A stretch of DNA of 64,000 nucleotides from Bacillota bacterium (GTDB lineage: Bacteria; Bacillota; Clostridia; Lachnospirales; Bianqueaceae), in the NCBI GenBank assembly GCA_017441925.1, contig JAFRUE010000015.1, positions 1 through 64,000 on the forward strand, in the 5' to 3' direction. Each line of letters starts with the position of its first letter. Position 1 is the stretch's first letter. Shown in pieces: positions 8,077-17,915 of this stretch. The position numbers and the translations under genes were made by a program. The notes under the pieces were generated by a model. The model did not search any database, was not told where the DNA came from, and saw only the letters and a list, made by a program, of their open reading frames with translations.

Positions 8077-8105
8077 TTGCAATTCAGGAAAGAGTGTAGT
8101 ATACT
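8077..8105 (+). promoter_or_regulatory. Promoter of the S10-spc ribosomal protein operon
   Basis: TTGCAA (8077-8082), an exact 17-bp spacer and TATACT (8100-8105) stand 221 nt before rpsJ. It is the only strong promoter seen before the run of genes up to rpmJ. Confidence 0.85.
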
Positions 8106-8326
8106 GATTCCTGCTGTGACATTGAGAGCTATGATGCGGGAGGTTGCGGCGTTGCCGGGAATTTCCGCGGAGCAAGTGTCTGGTTCATAGAAACCGACGA
8201 TGACGTCACTGTACAGGGAAATGAGTGTGCGGCACTCTTACTTTTTTGAGAGGGCGCGACACACACGGGTATGTGTACAGTCACCCATCGTACGCAAAAG
8301 TGCGAAGAAAAGGAGGCTGTTTTTTT
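8106..8326 (+). promoter_or_regulatory. Structured 5' leader of the S10 operon
   Basis: This non-coding stretch of about 210 nt separates promoter and rpsJ. GTGTGCG (8225-8231) can pair with CGC-ACAC (8255-8262, one bulged G), and ACACA (8261-8265) can pair with TGTGT (8272-8276); the two helices share bases, so they may be alternatives. A strong AAGGAGG (8310-8316) follows. A ribosomal-protein-binding leader is likely by analogy with other S10 operons; the ligand is not evident. Confidence 0.6.
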
Positions 8327-8641
8327 ATGGCAAGTCAGAAAATCAGGATCACGCTTAAGGCTTATGATCATCAGCTGATCGATCAGTCAGCCCAGAGGAT
8401 CGTTGACACTGCAAAGCGTTCCGGCGCTTCCGTCAGCGGACCGATCCCCATGCCGACCCGTAAGGAGATCATTACGATCCTCCGCGCGACGCATAAGTAC
8501 AAAGATGCTCGCGAGCAGTTCGAGCAGCGCACCCATAAGCGCCTGATCGACATCCTGAATCCGTCCGACAAGACCGTTGACGCTCTGATGAAGCTGGATC
8601 TTCCGGCAGGCGTCGACATCAAGGTCGCTCTTAAGCAGTAA
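8327..8641 (+). CDS. rpsJ: 30S ribosomal protein S10
   Basis: S10 is a 30S head protein that also partners NusB in antitermination. The 104-residue protein starts [20 protein letters not shown] and contains [23 protein letters not shown], both diagnostic. ATG 8327 is used because AAGGAGG is 10 nt upstream; the frame is open back to 8225 but that stretch is leader RNA. It is the first gene of the operon, followed by an unusually long spacer before rplC. Confidence 0.98.
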   Translation: MASQKIRITLKAYDHQLIDQSAQRIVDTAKRSGASVSGPIPMPTRKEIITILRATHKYKDAREQFEQRTHKRLIDILNPSDKTVDALMKLDLPAGVDIKVALKQ

Positions 8642-8933
8642 GGACGGACAGACCGGACTCCGGTCCGGCAGAGAGATTTCCTCTCTATTATGCACCGTAC
8701 CTCCGGGCTTTCGGAAAAGCCGGCCTGAGCCGGAACCTCTGATTCGCGCCATGTACGGGGCTTACACACAGAATAAGGGCATTGCAGTTGATATAAAGAT
8801 CAACGCCTGCATGTACCAGGGTTGCGGTACCGAGGCAGGAGGCCTGCCGGCAGCGCGGCAGGGTCTAATGACCTAGAATGATCCATCCCGCAGAGGGACG
8901 GATCCGCTGTAGATTATTAGGAGGGCAACACAA
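8642..8933 (+). promoter_or_regulatory. 292-nt structured spacer between rpsJ and rplC
   Basis: No credible ORF is present. Several clear hairpins follow one another: AGAGAG/CTCTCT near 8671-8687, GGCTTT (8706-8711)/AAAGCC (8716-8721), CCTGCCG (8843-8849)/CGGCAGG (8856-8862), GGTC/GACC (8862-8873), and GATCC-TCCC (8880-8889)/GGGA-GGATC (8895-8904). A strong AGGAGGG precedes rplC. No intrinsic terminator or clear promoter was seen. It may be the binding site for the repressor ribosomal protein (for example L4), moved downstream of rpsJ; this is inference. Confidence 0.6.
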
Positions 8934-9566
8934 ATGAAAAAAGCGATTGTTGCAAAGAAGATCGGAATGACGCAGATTTTCGATCAGGAAACCGGCGAGC
9001 AGATCCCGGTTACGGTTCTGGAAGCAGGACCGTGTGTCGTCACACAGGTGAAGACCGTTGATCACGACGGATATTCAGCTGTACAGGTCGGTTTCGGCGA
9101 GATCCGCGAGAAGCTTGTCAACAAGCCGGACAAGGGTCAGTTCGCCAAGGCCGGTGTTGAAGTCATGAGACTTCTGCAGGAGCTCAAGCTTGACAACTCC
9201 GCTGACTACAAGGTCGGCGATGTGATCAAGGCTGATATGTTCGCGGTCGGCGACAAGATCGACGCCAGCGGCGTATCCAAAGGAAAAGGCTATCAGGGCG
9301 CCATTCACCGCCACGGTTTCGGCAGAGGCCCGATGAAGCACGGTTCCAAGTATCACCGCTCCGCAGGTTCTCTGAACTCATCCACATCGCCCGGTCGTGT
9401 TTACAAGGGCAAGAAGCTTGCGGGACATATGGGAGCAGTTGAGCGTACAGTTCAGAATCTGGAAGTCGTCCGCGTTGACGCCGAGCAGAATCTGATCCTG
9501 GTTAAAGGCTCCGTTCCGGGACCCAAGAAAGCCGTTATCACGATCGTCAGCAGCGTGAAGGCATAA
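8934..9566 (+). CDS. rplC: 50S ribosomal protein L3
   Basis: L3 binds 23S rRNA near the peptidyl transferase centre and starts 50S assembly. The 210-residue protein begins [17 protein letters not shown] and carries the conserved loop [18 protein letters not shown] and the [15 protein letters not shown] segment. Length is normal. It follows the structured spacer and is 21 nt upstream of rplD. Confidence 0.98.
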   Translation: MKKAIVAKKIGMTQIFDQETGEQIPVTVLEAGPCVVTQVKTVDHDGYSAVQVGFGEIREKLVNKPDKGQFAKAGVEVMRLLQELKLDNSADYKVGDVIKADMFAVGDKIDASGVSKGKGYQGAIHRHGFGRGPMKHGSKYHRSAGSLNSSTSPGRVYKGKKLAGHMGAVERTVQNLEVVRVDAEQNLILVKGSVPGPKKAVITIVSSVKA

Positions 9567-9587
9567 ACCTGAAAGGAGATAAGCATC

Positions 9588-10208
9588 ATGGCGAAAGTAG
9601 CTGTTTATGATATGAACGGCACGCAGTGCGGAGAGCTTGAGCTTGCCGACAGCATTTTCAATGTTGACGTCAACGTGGCTGTAATGCATGAAGCGGTCGT
9701 TGCACATTTGGCAGAACGCCGTCAGGGTACGCAGAGCGCTAAGACCCGCGGCGAAGTCAGCGGAGGAGGCAAAAAGCCTTACCGCCAGAAGGGAACAGGC
9801 CGCGCCCGTCAGGGAAGCACCCGTTCACCTCAGTGGGTCGGCGGCGGCGTCGTATTCGCCCCCAAGCCCCGCGATTATTCCAAGAAGATGAACCGTAAGG
9901 CCAAGAGACTGGCTCTTAAGTCCGCTCTGACAAGCAAGGTTCAGGAGCAGAAGTTCATCGTTCTCGACACACTTGCATTTGATCAGCCGAAGACAAAGGA
10001 TATGCAGAAGGTCCTGGATGCTTTCCACATTGAGAAAGCCCTGGTCGTTCTGGCAGACAACGGCGGCAACGTCATTCTTTCTGCCCGCAATATCCCGGAT
10101 GTCAAGACGACTCCTGCCGAACTGATCAATGTATATGATATCCTTAAGTATGATACATTCTTCACCACTAAGGATGCGGTTTCCAAGATCGAGGAGGTAT
10201 TTGCGTAA
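9588..10208 (+). CDS. rplD: 50S ribosomal protein L4
   Basis: L4 lines the exit tunnel and is the autoregulator of the S10 operon in enterobacteria. The 206-residue protein shows the tunnel loop with [26 protein letters not shown] (about residues 62-87). ATG follows GAAAGGAGATAAGC. Its TAA overlaps the rplW ATG by one base (TAATG), giving translational coupling. Confidence 0.98.
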   Translation: MAKVAVYDMNGTQCGELELADSIFNVDVNVAVMHEAVVAHLAERRQGTQSAKTRGEVSGGGKKPYRQKGTGRARQGSTRSPQWVGGGVVFAPKPRDYSKKMNRKAKRLALKSALTSKVQEQKFIVLDTLAFDQPKTKDMQKVLDAFHIEKALVVLADNGGNVILSARNIPDVKTTPAELINVYDILKYDTFFTTKDAVSKIEEVFA

Positions 10209-10507
10209 TGGCTGACATTAAGTATTATGACGTGCTTCTCAAGCCGGTCGTCACTGAGAAGAGCCTGACCCTGCAGAGTGAAAAGAAATATACTTTCCTC
10301 GTTGCTCCGGAGGCCAACAAGGTTATGATCCGCGAAGCGGTCGAAAAGATGTTCGACGGCGTTAAGGTCAAGAGCGTTACAACGGCCAATCATATCGGCA
10401 AGAACAAGCGCAGAGGTATGATCGTCGGCAAGACCGCGAAGACCAAGAAGGCGGTTGTCACACTGACTGAGGACAGTAAGGACATCGAATTCTTTGAAGG
10501 AATGTAA
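10208..10507 (+). CDS. rplW: 50S ribosomal protein L23
   Basis: L23 lies at the tunnel exit and docks trigger factor and SRP. The 99-residue protein has YYDVLLKPVVTEKS and the typical VKSVTTANHIGKNKRRG loop. It starts on the last base of rplD and ends 19 nt before rplB. Confidence 0.98.
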   Translation: MADIKYYDVLLKPVVTEKSLTLQSEKKYTFLVAPEANKVMIREAVEKMFDGVKVKSVTTANHIGKNKRRGMIVGKTAKTKKAVVTLTEDSKDIEFFEGM

Positions 10508-10526
10508 TCGAAAGGAGTGACTTAAG

Positions 10527-11354
10527 ATGGCCATTAAGACATATAAGCCATATACCCCTTCCCGGAGAAACATGACAGGATCCGCATTCACGGAGATCAC
10601 CAAGACGGAGCCTGAGAAGTCCCTGGTCGTAAGGGTCAAGAATACAGCCGGCCGCAACAGTTACGGCAAGATCACTGTCCGTCATCACGGCGGCGGTGCC
10701 AAGAAGCTGTACAGAATCGTTGATTTCAAGAGAAATAAAGACGATATCCCGGCTAAGGTCGCAGGTATCGAATATGATCCGAACCGTTCCGCTAATATCG
10801 CTCTTCTGGTTTACGCTGATGGAGAGAAGCGCTACATCGTCGCTCCCGAAGGCCTCAAGGACGGAGATTCCGTTATGAGCGGCGTGAATGCTGAGATCCG
10901 CGTAGGCAACAGCCTGCCGCTGCGCAGCATTCCGATCGGTACAGCAGTTCACAATATCGAGCTTCTGCCCGGCCGCGGCGGCCAGATCGTCCGTTCCGCA
11001 GGCACCAGTGCTCAGCTGATGGCTAAAGAGGGCAAGTACGCGACACTGCGTCTTCCTTCCGGCGAGATGCGTATGGTTCCGGTCGACTGCCGCGCGACAG
11101 TAGGTGTCGTCGGCAATGGAGATCATGAACTGATCAAGATCGGTAAAGCAGGACGCACACGTCACATGGGAATCCGTCCCACAGTCCGCGGTTCGGCGAT
11201 GAACCCGAATGACCATCCGCACGGCGGCGGCGAAGGAAAGGCTCCTGTAGGACATCCCGGTCCGATGACCCCGTGGGGCAAGAAGGCTCTCGGTCTCAAG
11301 ACCCGCAAGGGCAAGAAGGCTTCTGACAAGCTGATTGTCCGCAGAGCGCATTAA
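10527..11354 (+). CDS. rplB: 50S ribosomal protein L2
   Basis: L2 supports subunit association and the peptidyl transferase centre. The 275-residue protein starts [16 protein letters not shown], contains [22 protein letters not shown], and ends with the conserved [13 protein letters not shown] segment carrying the invariant histidine. It has an AAGGAG RBS and normal length. Confidence 0.98.
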   Translation: MAIKTYKPYTPSRRNMTGSAFTEITKTEPEKSLVVRVKNTAGRNSYGKITVRHHGGGAKKLYRIVDFKRNKDDIPAKVAGIEYDPNRSANIALLVYADGEKRYIVAPEGLKDGDSVMSGVNAEIRVGNSLPLRSIPIGTAVHNIELLPGRGGQIVRSAGTSAQLMAKEGKYATLRLPSGEMRMVPVDCRATVGVVGNGDHELIKIGKAGRTRHMGIRPTVRGSAMNPNDHPHGGGEGKAPVGHPGPMTPWGKKALGLKTRKGKKASDKLIVRRAH

Positions 11355-11376
11355 GGCAGTGAAGGAGGATTAACGA

Positions 11377-11658
11377 ATGGGACGTTCATTAAAGAAAGGT
11401 CCGTTTGCTGACGATCATCTTCTGAAGAAGATTGACGCTCTGAACGCGGCCAATGACAAACAGGTTATCAAGACATGGTCTCGCCGTTCTACGATTTTCC
11501 CTTCATTTGTAGGGCACACGATCGCAGTTCATGACGGACGCAAGCATGTTCCGGTATATATTACTGAAGACATGGTAGGACATCGTCTCGGTGAGTTCGT
11601 ACAGACCCGCACATACCGCGGTCACGGCAATACCGAGAAGAAGTCCGGTGGAAGATGA
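11377..11658 (+). CDS. rpsS: 30S ribosomal protein S19
   Basis: S19 forms a 30S head complex with S13 near the A-site tRNA. The 93-residue protein has [19 protein letters not shown], the [23 protein letters not shown] region and the terminal RTYRGHG. An AAGGAGG RBS precedes ATG 11377. It lies between rplB and rplV as usual. Confidence 0.98.
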   Translation: MGRSLKKGPFADDHLLKKIDALNAANDKQVIKTWSRRSTIFPSFVGHTIAVHDGRKHVPVYITEDMVGHRLGEFVQTRTYRGHGNTEKKSGGR

Positions 11659-11678
11659 CGCAGGGAGGAATTTAAGCA

Positions 11679-12080
11679 ATGGCTAAAGGTCATAGAACCA
11701 GAATCAAGAGAGAGCGCAACGCGCAAAAGGACCTGCGTCCGAGGGCTAAGGTAACTTACGCGCCGATCGCGCCTTCCAAAGCTAAGATCGTACTGGATAC
11801 CATCAAAGGAAAAGACGTTACGCTGGCATCCGCTATCCTTGCAGCTACGCCCCGTGAGGGTGCCCGCATTATCGGGAAGCTGCTGGATTCCGCAGTAGCC
11901 AATGCGCAGTATGCCTCTTCCGAGAGAGATATGGGTTATGATGTGTCTAAGCTGTACATCCAGGAATGCTTCGCAAACCAGGGCAGTACGCTTAAGAGAA
12001 TCCGTCCGCGTGCCCAGGGCCGTGCTGACAGGATCCTGAAGAAGACAAGTCATATTACCATCATTCTTAACGAGAGATAA
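11679..12080 (+). CDS. rplV: 50S ribosomal protein L22
   Basis: L22 contributes the beta-hairpin at the exit-tunnel constriction and is a macrolide-resistance site. The 133-residue protein has the core [22 protein letters not shown] and the hairpin with [17 protein letters not shown]. The N-terminus is slightly longer than the minimal family and rich in basic residues, as in many Clostridia. Confidence 0.97.
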   Translation: MAKGHRTRIKRERNAQKDLRPRAKVTYAPIAPSKAKIVLDTIKGKDVTLASAILAATPREGARIIGKLLDSAVANAQYASSERDMGYDVSKLYIQECFANQGSTLKRIRPRAQGRADRILKKTSHITIILNER

Positions 12081-12091
12081 GGAGGACTTCG

Positions 12092-12751
12092 ATGGGACAG
12101 AAAGTTAATCCAGAAGGCCTGCGTGTCGGGGTCATTAAAAACTGGAGTTCTAAGTGGTTCGCCGATGACAATTCTTTCGGCGAGGTACTGGTGGAAGACA
12201 ACAAGATCCGTAAATTCCTTAAGAAGAAGCTGTACGCTTCCGGCGTTTCCAAGCTGGATATCGAGCGCGCGGCGCATCGTGTAAAGGTTACGGTATATAC
12301 TGCCAAGCCCGGCGTTGTTATCGGAAAGGGCGGCACGGCTGTTGACGAGCTGAAGGCCGAGATCCAGAAGATGACGCAGGACAAGGTTATCCTTAACATC
12401 GTGGAAGTCAGACGTCCTGAGATGGACGCTCAGCTGGTTGCCGAGAATATCGCGCAGCAGCTGGAGAACCGTGTGTCCTTCCGCCGCGCTATGAAGCAGG
12501 CGATGGGCAGAACGATGAAAGCCGGCGCAAAGGGAATCAAGACCAAGCTGACCGGTCGTGTAGGCGGCGCTGAAATCGCAAGAAGCGAGCATTATATCAA
12601 CGGAAACATTCCGCTGGCTACGCTGCGCGCCAACATTGACTACGGATTTGCTGAAGCGCAGACCGCTTACGGCAAGCTCGGCGTCAAGGTCTGGATCAAC
12701 CACGGGGAAGTCCTTCCCACACATGCCGTCAAGGAAGGGAGCGACAAATAA
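12092..12751 (+). CDS. rpsC: 30S ribosomal protein S3
   Basis: S3 forms part of the mRNA entry tunnel and the ribosomal helicase. The 219-residue protein starts [20 protein letters not shown], contains the KH-type motif [17 protein letters not shown] and ends with the S3 C-terminal domain ([24 protein letters not shown]). It is 11 nt after rplV and overlaps the rplP start by one base. Confidence 0.98.
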   Translation: MGQKVNPEGLRVGVIKNWSSKWFADDNSFGEVLVEDNKIRKFLKKKLYASGVSKLDIERAAHRVKVTVYTAKPGVVIGKGGTAVDELKAEIQKMTQDKVILNIVEVRRPEMDAQLVAENIAQQLENRVSFRRAMKQAMGRTMKAGAKGIKTKLTGRVGGAEIARSEHYINGNIPLATLRANIDYGFAEAQTAYGKLGVKVWINHGEVLPTHAVKEGSDK

Positions 12752-13194
12752 TGTTAATGCCTAAAAGAGTAAAGCGCCGCAAACAGTTCCGCGGTTCCAT
12801 GGCCGGCAAGTGCCTGCGTGGGAACAGGATCACATACGGCGAGTTCGGTCTCGTTTCTCAGGATCCCGCCTGGATCACTTCTGCACAGATCGAGGCAGCC
12901 CGTGTTGCCATGACCCGTTTTGCAAGAAGAGGCGGTCAGGTCTGGATCAAGATCTTCCCGGACAAGCCTGTTACGGCTAAGCCCGCTGAGACCCGAATGG
13001 GTTCCGGTAAGGGAAGTCCTGAGTACTGGGTAGCAGTTGTGAAGCCCGGCCGTGTAATGTTTGAAATCGCCGGAATCGGAGAAGCACAGGCTCGCGAAGC
13101 ACTGCGTCTTGCCATGCACAAGCTTCCCGTCCGCTGCAAGATCTATTCCAAAGCGGATCTGGACGCGGTTGTCGACGCTAAAGCCGGGGACTGA
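12751..13194 (+). CDS. rplP: 50S ribosomal protein L16
   Basis: L16 organises the A-site finger and tRNA binding on the 50S. The 147-residue protein starts [15 protein letters not shown], typical for Clostridia, and includes [31 protein letters not shown]. The start ATG 12751 overlaps the rpsC stop; a second ATG (12757) gives MPKRV but the first is family-typical. Confidence 0.98.
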   Translation: MLMPKRVKRRKQFRGSMAGKCLRGNRITYGEFGLVSQDPAWITSAQIEAARVAMTRFARRGGQVWIKIFPDKPVTAKPAETRMGSGKGSPEYWVAVVKPGRVMFEIAGIGEAQAREALRLAMHKLPVRCKIYSKADLDAVVDAKAGD

Positions 13195-13225
13195 GATCCG
13201 GATCAGAACAGGATGGTGAATCACA

Positions 13226-13432
13226 TTGAAGAATAGTATTTTAGACGAACTGAAGGGTAAGACTTCACAGCAGCTGGAGATGGAACTTGTTTCCGCGAAG
13301 AAAGAGCTTTTCAACCTTCGTTTTCAGAATGCCACCAATCAGCTGAACAATACGGCTCGGATCAGAGAGGTCCGTCACAATATTGCCAGGATCCAGACTC
13401 TTCTGACCCAGAAGAGCGCTGACAAGCAGTAA
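13226..13432 (+). CDS. rpmC: 50S ribosomal protein L29
   Basis: L29 lies near the tunnel exit beside L23. The 68-residue helical-hairpin protein has [26 protein letters not shown], the diagnostic L29 core. The best start is TTG 13226; AGGATGGTGAA upstream is a modest RBS. It sits 31 nt after rplP. Confidence 0.97.
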   Translation: MKNSILDELKGKTSQQLEMELVSAKKELFNLRFQNATNQLNNTARIREVRHNIARIQTLLTQKSADKQ

Positions 13433-13457
13433 GGTCCGGCAGAAGGAGGAAACTTAA

Positions 13458-13715
13458 GTGGCTGAAAGAAATTTAAGAAAGACCATGGTCGGAATCGTTT
13501 CCAGCGATAAGATGGATAAGTCGATCGTCGTCAGCGTAACGGATAACGTAAAGCATCCGCTGTACGGCAAGATCGTTAAGAGAACCTATACGCTCCATGC
13601 TCATGACGAGAATAACGAGGCTCATGTCGGTGACCGTGTCCGCGTCATGGAGACAAGACCTCTTTCCCGGACCAAGAGATGGCGTCTGGTCGAGATCGTG
13701 GAAAAGGCTAAATAA
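13458..13715 (+). CDS. rpsQ: 30S ribosomal protein S17
   Basis: S17 is an OB-fold primary 16S-binding protein. The 85-residue protein has [30 protein letters not shown] and [21 protein letters not shown]. The start is GTG 13458 behind AAGGAGGAAACTTAA. Confidence 0.98.
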   Translation: MAERNLRKTMVGIVSSDKMDKSIVVSVTDNVKHPLYGKIVKRTYTLHAHDENNEAHVGDRVRVMETRPLSRTKRWRLVEIVEKAK

Positions 13716-13760
13716 TTGAGCCGGCGTCAACTTTTGTAAACGAATAAGGAGGTATCAGTC

Positions 13761-14129
13761 ATGGTACAGCAGGAAACCAGATTGAAAGTGGCCGATAACA
13801 CCGGCGCCAGAGAGCTTCTCTGCATCCGTGTGTCTGGCGGTTCCACACATAAATTCGCTCATATCGGCGACACGATCGTAGCTGCGGTTAAAGATGCAAC
13901 ACCCGGCGGCGTTGTCAAGAAGGGCGATGTCGTTAAGGCTGTTGTCGTTCGCACGACAGCGCCGATCCGCAGGAAAGACGGAGCGTTCGTACGTTTCGAC
14001 GACAACGCGGCAGTTATTATTCAGGACGATCTGAATCCGCGCGGGACCCGTATCTTTGGACCCGTTGCCCGTGAGCTTCGCGAGAAGAAGTACATGAAGA
14101 TCCTTTCTCTCGCTCCGGAAGTCCTGTAA
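13761..14129 (+). CDS. rplN: 50S ribosomal protein L14
   Basis: L14 forms an intersubunit bridge and docks the silencing factor RsfS. The 122-residue protein has [24 protein letters not shown] and ends with [24 protein letters not shown], both diagnostic. ATG 13761 follows AAGGAGGTATCAGTC. Confidence 0.98.
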   Translation: MVQQETRLKVADNTGARELLCIRVSGGSTHKFAHIGDTIVAAVKDATPGGVVKKGDVVKAVVVRTTAPIRRKDGAFVRFDDNAAVIIQDDLNPRGTRIFGPVARELREKKYMKILSLAPEVL

Positions 14130-14141
14130 GGAGGCAAAGTA

Positions 14142-14459
14142 ATGGCTAAGATGAAGTTAAAAAAGGGTGATGAGGTCGTAGTCATCGCCGGTACATCCAA
14201 GGGTACGAGAGGTAAGATCCTTTCTGTAGACGCCAAGAACAACCGCGTTATCGTGGAAGGTGCCAACATGATCACCAAGCATCAGAAGGCGCGTACCGCG
14301 GCGGAGCAGGGCGGACTGATCCATCAGGAAGCTCCGATCGACGCTTCCAACGTCATGTATCTGCATGAAGGCGTTCCCACCCGTTTGGGTATCCGTGTTG
14401 AGGACGGCAAGAAGGTCAGATTTGCCAAGAAGTCCGAAAACAAGGAAGCCATTGATTAA
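14142..14459 (+). CDS. rplX: 50S ribosomal protein L24
   Basis: L24 is an assembly-initiating 23S-binding protein with a KOW fold. The 105-residue protein shows [37 protein letters not shown] and the family ending [18 protein letters not shown]. It lies 12 nt after rplN. Confidence 0.98.
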   Translation: MAKMKLKKGDEVVVIAGTSKGTRGKILSVDAKNNRVIVEGANMITKHQKARTAAEQGGLIHQEAPIDASNVMYLHEGVPTRLGIRVEDGKKVRFAKKSENKEAID

Positions 14460-14491
14460 GGCGCATTATACCCATAAAGGAGGATAACACT

Positions 14492-15040
14492 GTGAGTACT
14501 AACAGAATGAGAGATTTCTACAAGAATGATGTTGTACCTGCCATGGTCAAGAAGTTCTCATACAAGAACATCATGGAGGTTCCGAGGATCGAGAAGATCG
14601 TCATCAATATGGGTGTAGGCGAGGCCAAGGAGAATCCTAAGGCTCTTGAGAGCGCTGTCAGCGATCTGACCATCATTTCCGGACAGAAGCCCATCATCAC
14701 GAAGGCACGCAAGTCCATCGCGAACTTCAAGGTTCGTGAAGGAATGAACATCGGCTGCAAGGTAACGCTGCGCGGAACCAAGATGTATGATTTCGCCGAC
14801 CGTCTGATCAGCCTGGCTCTGCCCCGTGTACGTGACTTCCGCGGCGTTTCCGCCAACTCTTTTGACGGACGCGGTAACTACGCGCTGGGCATCCGTGAGC
14901 AGCTGATCTTTCCTGAGATTTCCTATGATCAGGTTGACAAGGTCCGCGGCATGGACATCGTATTCGTCACGACGGCTAAAACCGACGAAGAAGCAAAAGA
15001 GCTGCTCACTCTTCTGGGCATGCCTTTTGTCAAGGAATGA
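14492..15040 (+). CDS. rplE: 50S ribosomal protein L5
   Basis: L5 binds 5S rRNA and contacts P-site tRNA. The 182-residue protein includes [48 protein letters not shown] and the ending [14 protein letters not shown]. Start is GTG 14492 after AAAGGAGGATAACACT. Confidence 0.98.
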   Translation: MSTNRMRDFYKNDVVPAMVKKFSYKNIMEVPRIEKIVINMGVGEAKENPKALESAVSDLTIISGQKPIITKARKSIANFKVREGMNIGCKVTLRGTKMYDFADRLISLALPRVRDFRGVSANSFDGRGNYALGIREQLIFPEISYDQVDKVRGMDIVFVTTAKTDEEAKELLTLLGMPFVKE

Positions 15041-15054
15041 AGGAGATAACTTAA

Positions 15055-15249
15055 ATGGCTAAGAAATCCATGATTATCAAGCAGCAGAGAGGGCTCGCAA
15101 AACCGAAGTATTCCACTCGCGCGTATACACGCTGCAAGATCTGCGGACGTCCGCATTCCGTACTTCGCAAGTATGGAATCTGCCGTATCTGTTTCCGGGA
15201 ACTGGCCTACAAAGGTGAAATCCCCGGCGTGAAAAAGGCCAGCTGGTAA
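15055..15249 (+). CDS. rpsZ: 30S ribosomal protein S14 type Z (zinc-binding)
   Basis: This is a 64-residue S14 of the zinc-binding type, with two CxxC pairs, CKIC (about 27-30) and CRIC (about 43-46), and the ending [11 protein letters not shown]. Actinobacteria and Firmicutes carry this form; a zinc-independent paralogue elsewhere cannot be excluded. The RBS GAAGGAGATAACTTAA precedes ATG 15055. Confidence 0.97.
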   Translation: MAKKSMIIKQQRGLAKPKYSTRAYTRCKICGRPHSVLRKYGICRICFRELAYKGEIPGVKKASW

Positions 15250-15284
15250 GCCCGGCAAACTGAATATTAAGGAGGTCTATCAAT

Positions 15285-15686
15285 ATGATGACGAGCGATC
15301 CGATTGCTGATATGCTGACTCGTATCAGGAACGGGAATACAGCGAGACATGAGACGGTTGATGTGCCTGCTTCCAAGACGAAGAAGGCTATTGCCGAGAT
15401 TCTCGTGCGTGAAGGATATGTTAAGAAGTATGAGATCGTTGCGGAAGGCAACTTTGAGACCATCCGTATCACGATGAAATACGGCAAAGACAGGAACGAC
15501 CGCGTTCTGTCCGGTCTGAAGAGGATCAGCAAGCCCGGTCTCCGCGTTTATGCCAGCAAGGATAAACTGCCGAAGGTTCTGAACGGACTTGGCACGGCGA
15601 TTATTTCTACCAACAAAGGCATCATCACTGACAAAGAAGCCAGAGAGCAGAATGTCGGCGGTGAAGTTCTCGCCTTTATCTGGTAA
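15285..15686 (+). CDS. rpsH: 30S ribosomal protein S8
   Basis: S8 binds helix 21 of 16S rRNA and autoregulates the spc operon in enterobacteria. The 133-residue protein has [18 protein letters not shown] and the C-terminal [27 protein letters not shown] strong AAGGAGG RBS precedes the start. The first ATG of the MMTS pair is taken. Confidence 0.98.
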   Translation: MMTSDPIADMLTRIRNGNTARHETVDVPASKTKKAIAEILVREGYVKKYEIVAEGNFETIRITMKYGKDRNDRVLSGLKRISKPGLRVYASKDKLPKVLNGLGTAIISTNKGIITDKEAREQNVGGEVLAFIW

Positions 15687-15703
15687 GCAGGAGGAACAAT
15701 ACA

Positions 15704-16243
15704 ATGAGTCGAATTGGAAAATTACCTGTTGAAATTCCTGCCGGTGTGGAAGTTACGATCGACGAGAACAATTTCGTTACCGTTAAGGGACCTAAGGGGA
15801 CTCTTGAGAAGAAGCTTTCGCCCAGAATGAAGATTTCGCAGAAGGACGGCCACATCGTAGTCGAGCGCTCCAGCGATCTGAAGCAGGAGAAATCCCTGCA
15901 CGGACTGACCCGCGCTCTGCTCCACAATATGGTCGTTGGTGTTACACAGGGATTCGAGAAGAAGCTCGAGATCAACGGCGTCGGCTACCGTGCGGCTAAG
16001 CAGGGCAGCAAGCTGATCCTGACACTCGGTTATTCTCATCCCGTAGAGATGGAAGACCCGGAAGGCGTCGAGGCTGTTGTCGAGGATCCGACAAAGATCA
16101 CGATCAAGGGCATCGATCGCGAGAAGGTCGGCCAGTATGCGGCTAACATCCGCTTCAAGCGTCCCCCGGAACCCTATAAGGGCAAGGGAATCAAGTATGC
16201 GGATGAGCACATCCTGCGCAAGGTCGGCAAGACCGGTAAATAA
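15704..16243 (+). CDS. rplF: 50S ribosomal protein L6
   Basis: L6 lies near the sarcin-ricin loop. The 179-residue protein shows [40 protein letters not shown] and [16 protein letters not shown] [15 protein letters not shown] near the end. The RBS is AGGAGG, and the length is normal. Confidence 0.98.
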   Translation: MSRIGKLPVEIPAGVEVTIDENNFVTVKGPKGTLEKKLSPRMKISQKDGHIVVERSSDLKQEKSLHGLTRALLHNMVVGVTQGFEKKLEINGVGYRAAKQGSKLILTLGYSHPVEMEDPEGVEAVVEDPTKITIKGIDREKVGQYAANIRFKRPPEPYKGKGIKYADEHILRKVGKTGK

Positions 16244-16261
16244 TGGGAGAGGTGACTGGTA

Positions 16262-16630
16262 ATGATTAAGAAAAGTGCGAAGAACATTTTACGTAACAAG
16301 AAGCATTACAGAATGCGCCGCCATATTATTGGAACCGAAGTTCGTCCGAGACTTTCCGTATTCCGCAGTGAGAAGCACATGTATGCGCAGATCATTGATG
16401 ACAGCAAGAGCATGACACTTGTATCCGCCTCCACGCTTGACGCGGATGTCAAGGCGCAGATCGAAAAGACAAACGATACGCAGGCAGCTGCAGCTGTCGG
16501 TAAGGTCCTCGCTGAGCGCGCAGCCGGCAAGGGGATCACCGAAGTGGTCTTCGACCGCGGCGGTTTCCTCTATCACGGACGCGTACAGGCGCTTGCGGAC
16601 GCGGCGAGAGAAGCCGGTCTCAAGTTCTGA
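16262..16630 (+). CDS. rplR: 50S ribosomal protein L18
   Basis: L18 binds 5S rRNA with L5. The 122-residue protein has [41 protein letters not shown] and the typical ending [26 protein letters not shown]. It lies 18 nt after rplF. Confidence 0.98.
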   Translation: MIKKSAKNILRNKKHYRMRRHIIGTEVRPRLSVFRSEKHMYAQIIDDSKSMTLVSASTLDADVKAQIEKTNDTQAAAAVGKVLAERAAGKGITEVVFDRGGFLYHGRVQALADAAREAGLKF

Positions 16631-16677
16631 GGCTCCGTAAGTCTTAACGTGAGTTTTCAATAACAGGAGGCAGTTTA

Positions 16678-17190
16678 ATGAAGAAGGATAGAATCGATCC
16701 CAATACGTTGGGTGAGCTTACATCTACCGTCGTAACCATCAAGCGCGTCAGCAAGACGGTTAAAGGCGGACGTCATCAGAGATTTACGGCTCTTGTCGTT
16801 GTCGGAGACAAGCAGGGTCATGTAGGTTTCGGACTGGGCAAGGCTGTTGAGATTCCGGAAGCCATCCGCAAGGGTGAGGAAGCAGCCAAGAAGTCCATGA
16901 TCACGGTTGCCGTTACGGAAATCGGATCCATTCCTCATGATTTCCTGGGACAGTTCGGCAGTGCTTCCATTCTGCTGAAGGCCGCTCCGGAAGGCACAGG
17001 CGTTATCGCCGGCGGCCCGGCGCGTGCGGTTCTGGATCTTGCAGGTATCCGCAACATCCGTACCAAATCTCTGGGATCCAATAACAAGAACAACGTCGTA
17101 GCTGCTACTTTCGCCGGACTGTCTGCTCTGAAGACACCGGAAGAAGTTGCTGCGGTCCGCGGTAAGACCGTCGCGGAAATTCTGAAATAA
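16678..17190 (+). CDS. rpsE: 30S ribosomal protein S5
   Basis: S5 helps form the mRNA entry site and affects decoding accuracy. The 170-residue protein has [45 protein letters not shown] and [18 protein letters not shown]. An AGGAGG RBS precedes ATG 16678. Confidence 0.98.
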   Translation: MKKDRIDPNTLGELTSTVVTIKRVSKTVKGGRHQRFTALVVVGDKQGHVGFGLGKAVEIPEAIRKGEEAAKKSMITVAVTEIGSIPHDFLGQFGSASILLKAAPEGTGVIAGGPARAVLDLAGIRNIRTKSLGSNNKNNVVAATFAGLSALKTPEEVAAVRGKTVAEILK

Positions 17191-17203
17191 GGGGGACCTT
17201 TCA

Positions 17204-17392
17204 ATGGCTAAGAAACTGAAAATTACCCTTATCAAATCCGTTATCGCATCCAATCCGAAGAACAGAAGGATCGTTGAGAACCTTGGATTCACCAAGCTGC
17301 ATCAGACGATCATCCGTCCCGACGACGCTGCTATGCGCGGCGCTATTGCCCATATTTCCCATATGGTCAAAGTGGAAGAGATCGAAGAGTAA
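17204..17392 (+). CDS. rpmD: 50S ribosomal protein L30
   Basis: L30 is a small 50S protein. The 62-residue sequence has [30 protein letters not shown] and a terminal [14 protein letters not shown], all diagnostic. It sits 13 nt after rpsE. Confidence 0.97.
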   Translation: MAKKLKITLIKSVIASNPKNRRIVENLGFTKLHQTIIRPDDAAMRGAIAHISHMVKVEEIEE

Positions 17393-17406
17393 TAGGAGGA
17401 AACTTC

Positions 17407-17850
17407 ATGAATTTATCGGATTTAAAGCCCGCTGAGGGTGCCAAAAGCAAACGCTGGCGTGTAGGAAGAGGCCAGGGATCCGGAAACGGAGAGACCTCCG
17501 GACGCGGCCAGAACGGTCAGAAAGCCCGTTCCGGCGGCGGAGTACGTCTTGGCTTTGAAGGCGGTCAGATGCCTCTGTTCCGTCGTCTGCCGAAGCGTGG
17601 TTTTACCAACCGCAATACGAAAGAAATCGTTGCCCTTAACGTCGACCGCCTGAACGTCTTTGAAGATGGCGAGACTGTTACCATCGCTTCTCTCGTTGAG
17701 AGAGGCGTTATCAGCAATCCGCGCGACGGAGTCAAGATCCTTGGGAATGGCAAGCTTGAGAAGAAGCTTACTGTCCAGGTCACGGCTGTCAGCGCCGGAG
17801 CTAAGGCCAAGATCGAAGAGCTGGGCGGCACTGTTGCCCTGAACGATTGA
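17407..17850 (+). CDS. rplO: 50S ribosomal protein L15
   Basis: L15 is a late-assembly 50S protein. The 147-residue sequence begins [34 protein letters not shown] and includes [17 protein letters not shown]. An AGGAGG RBS is 10 nt upstream. A strong hairpin (17863-17887) follows it before secY. Confidence 0.98.
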   Translation: MNLSDLKPAEGAKSKRWRVGRGQGSGNGETSGRGQNGQKARSGGGVRLGFEGGQMPLFRRLPKRGFTNRNTKEIVALNVDRLNVFEDGETVTIASLVERGVISNPRDGVKILGNGKLEKKLTVQVTAVSAGAKAKIEELGGTVALND

Positions 17851-17862
17851 TCAATACCTACA

Positions 17863-17887
17863 GCACGCCCTGCCTTGCGGGGCGTGC
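17863..17887 (+). promoter_or_regulatory. Hairpin between rplO and secY
   Basis: GCACGCCC (17863-17870) pairs perfectly with GGGCGTGC (17880-17887) around a 9-nt loop. No T tract follows, so it is not a normal terminator. It may modulate secY expression or transcript stability. Confidence 0.5.
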
Positions 17888-17915
17888 AGATCAATAGTAA
17901 AGGAGGGCGGTTAGT

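Noticed and set aside
8225..8326. N-terminal extension of S10
   Set aside because: The frame is open but covers leader hairpins and the RBS; ATG 8327 gives the normal S10 N-terminus.
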